Source: Micropruina sp.
GTDB lineage: Bacteria; Actinomycetota; Actinomycetes; Propionibacteriales; Propionibacteriaceae
Length of the DNA: 64,000 bases
Direction: 5' to 3'
NCBI GenBank assembly: GCA_016711105.1
Contig: JADJTO010000033.1
Coordinates: 70,018 to 134,017 of the forward strand
The position numbers and the translations under genes were made by a program. Under the pieces are notes generated by a model, which had not been told where the DNA came from, searched no databases, and saw nothing but the letters and a program-made list of their open reading frames with translations. Shown in pieces: positions 62,311 through 64,000 of this stretch; the stretch's first letter is position 1, and each line of letters begins with the position of its first letter.

Positions 62311-63749
62311 CGGGTCGCTCCTGTCGGGGTCGTGTTGGTGAATCCGGCCCACCCGCCGGTCCCGGGTTGGGTCGAGGCGTGTTCGCCGGCGATGACCATC
62401 GGGTCGTGGTGGCTGCCGGTGGTGGCGATGAACTCGGCGATCGACTCCACATCACCCCACCCGTACCGGCCGGCTTGGACGGCTGTTTCGAGGGCTTGGC
62501 AGGCGAGGGGGCTGCCCCGCAACGCGGCCAGGTCGACGATGGCGCGCATCTTCGACTCGATGCGTTCCACACCGTGGGCGCACGCGGCGATCAGCCACAA
62601 CTCCGCAGCCGGCCCGATCGATAGGAACACCTGTTCCAACAACGAACCCGCGCGGGGTTTCGGGGTGGCGGGGGTGCCGTCGGGGTTCTGCGGATGGTCG
62701 GGGTAGTGGGACAGGTTGATCCGCGGGTTCCCCGGCGTCGACGTCAAGTGTCGGGCGACCTCGACCAGGCCCCGACCTTGGGCCCAGTCGGGGACCACGG
62801 CGAGCCGGCGGGCGTCCGCCCGGACGACGACCTCGTCGCCCTGCACGGTGACCCACACGCGGGCGCCCTGCAGCTTCGGCGGCACCGAGTACCGCACTGA
62901 TCCGAACGACACCGTCTGGTCCGCGGCGACGATCCGGGCTTGCCCGAGGGCTGTCGTGTGGGGTTCGGTGGGGACGGGGTGCAGGAACTCCCGCTCCACG
63001 ACGAGGGCGTCGTCGGGGCGGCGGCGGGTGACCTGGTGGACCCGGCCGTTGACCTTGCCCATGAACTCCGCACACGCCTGGGCGAGCTCGTCCATCGACG
63101 CGTACTCGGCGCGCAGGTTCGTCTTCTTCGGCAACAGGTCCGCCTTCGCGATCTTCACCGACGACTCCACCCCACCCTTGGACTGCGGGTCGTAGGGCAC
63201 GCACGTGTGCACCGTCGTGCCGTAATGGCGTCCGATGTCGACCATCAACGGGTGCCGCACCGGCACCCCCGCAATGTGTTGCACGGTGACCGTCTTGGCG
63301 TTGTCGGTCAACACGTAGTCGGTGACGCCGCCGACCAGCCGGAACATCGAGTCCAGGCAGGTCGCCAACGACTCCGACGTCTGGTCCCAGCACGGGATCA
63401 CCACCCGGAACCGGGACCAGGCCACCCAGGCCACGAACAACACCGTCGCCCGGAGCCGACCGTTGAGGTCGCGCACCTTCGGCCCATCACCCCAGTCGAT
63501 CTGGCACCACATGCCAGGCACCGTGATCCACGGCCGGTTCGAACGGGCGTGCTCGAGGCGCCAGCCGGCCTTCGCTGACGCGACCGCCCGGCGGGTCGTC
63601 CGCTCGGATCCTTCATAGCCGCACGCCACCAGCTTCTCGTGCGCCACGTCGGCGCGGATCGTGCCGTCGGACCCGGTGACCAGCTGCACCACCAGGTCGG
63701 TGTGCCCGTCCACCAGCCGGAGGACCGACACGCCGTCGGCCAAGGACAC
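62307..63749 (-). CDS. istA: IS21 transposase IstA, N-terminal HTH region missing
   Basis: A 480-residue DDE transposase from GTG 63749. The catalytic triad region is visible: CQIDWGDG (first Asp), DYVLTDNAKTV (second Asp) and SKGGVESSVKIAK (Glu). The C-terminal domain ends VERIESKMRAIVDLA. The N-terminal helix-turn-helix of typical IstA proteins is absent; in frame upstream there is a stop inside the IS end, so the first roughly 80 residues seem lost. It overlaps istB by 4 nt. Confidence 0.87.
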   Translation of the reverse strand: MSLADGVSVLRLVDGHTDLVVQLVTGSDGTIRADVAHEKLVACGYEGSERTTRRAVASAKAGWRLEHARSNRPWITVPGMWCQIDWGDGPKVRDLNGRLRATVLFVAWVAWSRFRVVIPCWDQTSESLATCLDSMFRLVGGVTDYVLTDNAKTVTVQHIAGVPVRHPLMVDIGRHYGTTVHTCVPYDPQSKGGVESSVKIAKADLLPKKTNLRAEYASMDELAQACAEFMGKVNGRVHQVTRRRPDDALVVEREFLHPVPTEPHTTALGQARIVAADQTVSFGSVRYSVPPKLQGARVWVTVQGDEVVVRADARRLAVVPDWAQGRGLVEVARHLTSTPGNPRINLSHYPDHPQNPDGTPATPKPRAGSLLEQVFLSIGPAAELWLIAACAHGVERIESKMRAIVDLAALRGSPLACQALETAVQAGRYGWGDVESIAEFIATTGSHHDPMVIAGEHASTQPGTGGWAGFTNTTPTGATR

Positions 63750-63878
63750 GGCAGGGAGATCAGCTGGCCACGAAACACGACATCACGTGACCACCAGAAG
63801 GGAGATCAATTGGCCGCCTACAAGGACGTTACGGTGGCCATGGACACTACGCATGAGAAGGGAGAGGGCTCATGGCCC

Positions 63879-64000
63879 GTGTCTTTCAGTGACATGCTCA
63901 GCGAGAAGCTGATTCCGCCGCTACTGAGTTCGCCAACCTCAAGGCATCAAGCACTCAAGAACGGCATGCTGGTGGTGATGCCGCTGACCATCATCGGGTC
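63879..64000 (+). CDS. PTS system, lactose/cellobiose-family EIIC (N-terminal part)
   Basis: The first 40 residues of a sugar permease running off the window: FSDMLSEKLIPPLL, then ALKNGMLVVMPLTIIG, as in CelB/LicC EIIC proteins. GTG start at 63879; GGAGAGGG (63861-63868) is 10 nt upstream. The IS right end is only 32 bp before the start, so the original promoter is probably cut off. Confidence 0.8.
   Translation, partial: MSFSDMLSEKLIPPLLSSPTSRHQALKNGMLVVMPLTIIG

Larger units (their letters stand above)
61434..63846 (-). mobile_element. IS21-family insertion sequence (2.4 kb)
   Basis: Left end TGTCAATGGCCA at 61434 and right end, read inverted, TGTCCATGGCCA ending at 63846. Each end holds repeated boxes: GGTGGTCACGTGATGTC and GTGGCCAGCTGATCTCCCTG appear in both, which is the multiple-repeat end design of IS21. 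istA and istB lie between, overlapping by 4 nt. No perfect target duplication is seen; ACGC occurs on both sides, 2 nt outside on the right. Confidence 0.85.

Noticed and set aside
1..64000. Large novel defence island or biosynthetic cluster
   Set aside because: Most genes are core metabolism. The accessory parts are short: two TA-like pairs, a TA relic, one AbiEi-like gene and IS DNA.

Overview
The window is high-GC DNA from an actinobacterium, most likely a member of the Propionibacteriaceae or a close relative (inference). Markers are a WhiB2-type regulator, an acyl-CoA carboxylase with a small epsilon subunit, a DPPR-synthase-like UbiA protein, the DUF5719/DUF3499/DUF3039/DUF2017 families, a DUF222-HNH gene, and many GTG starts lying 5-9 nt behind a TANNNT box, which points to widespread leaderless transcription. 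Nearly all of the window is core chromosome; accessory DNA is limited to about 13.9-18.2 kb, 46.1-47.3 kb and 57.3-64.0 kb.

Layout: 0.1-2.1 kb cold-shock protein and small hypothetical proteins. 2.2-4.7 kb biotin carboxylase/BCCP plus a divergent PxpA-like gene. 4.8-8.2 kb CorA, then an ECF sigma factor with an internally duplicated membrane partner. 8.2-13.9 kb SDR, UbiA, Maf, DUF937, carboxylase epsilon and beta subunits, BirA. 13.9-18.2 kb IS21 remnant, hairpin, DUF222-HNH gene with 15-bp repeats, VapBC-like pair. 18.2-24.6 kb hydrolase, PH-domain protein, GtrA, purK-purE, LCP protein, serine hydrolase. 24.6-36.6 kb a sugar-nucleotide and cell-envelope block (manC, whiB2, large glycosyltransferase, DUF5719, DUF3499, manB, Trm112, SIS protein), aroQ and ahcY. 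36.6-46.1 kb SixA, DUF3039, pabB-pabC, MFS, MarR, malQ, DUF2017-clpS, pncB-pncA. 46.1-47.3 kb an AbiEi-like gene between two near-identical hairpins. 47.3-57.2 kb murI, rhodanese, rph-rdgB-thyA, a TetR/epimerase pair, hydrolases, a lipase-DHFR fusion, dinB and tRNA-Leu. 57.3-64.0 kb a toxin-antitoxin-like pair, a fused TA relic, and a PTS cellobiose-type locus split by an IS21-family element.

Functional links: carboxylase alpha, beta and epsilon subunits plus biotin ligase form one enzyme system. ManC, ManB and the SIS-type isomerase would supply GDP-mannose to the envelope glycosyltransferase. PabB, PabC, DHFR and ThyA are folate and thymidylate enzymes. PncA and PncB salvage NAD.

A dominant oddity is that at least twelve genes, including conserved ones (purK, rph, malQ), are broken by single-base frameshifts or isolated stops, often in short G/C runs. 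This looks more like consensus sequencing error than biology, so each broken gene is annotated across the break and the break position is given.
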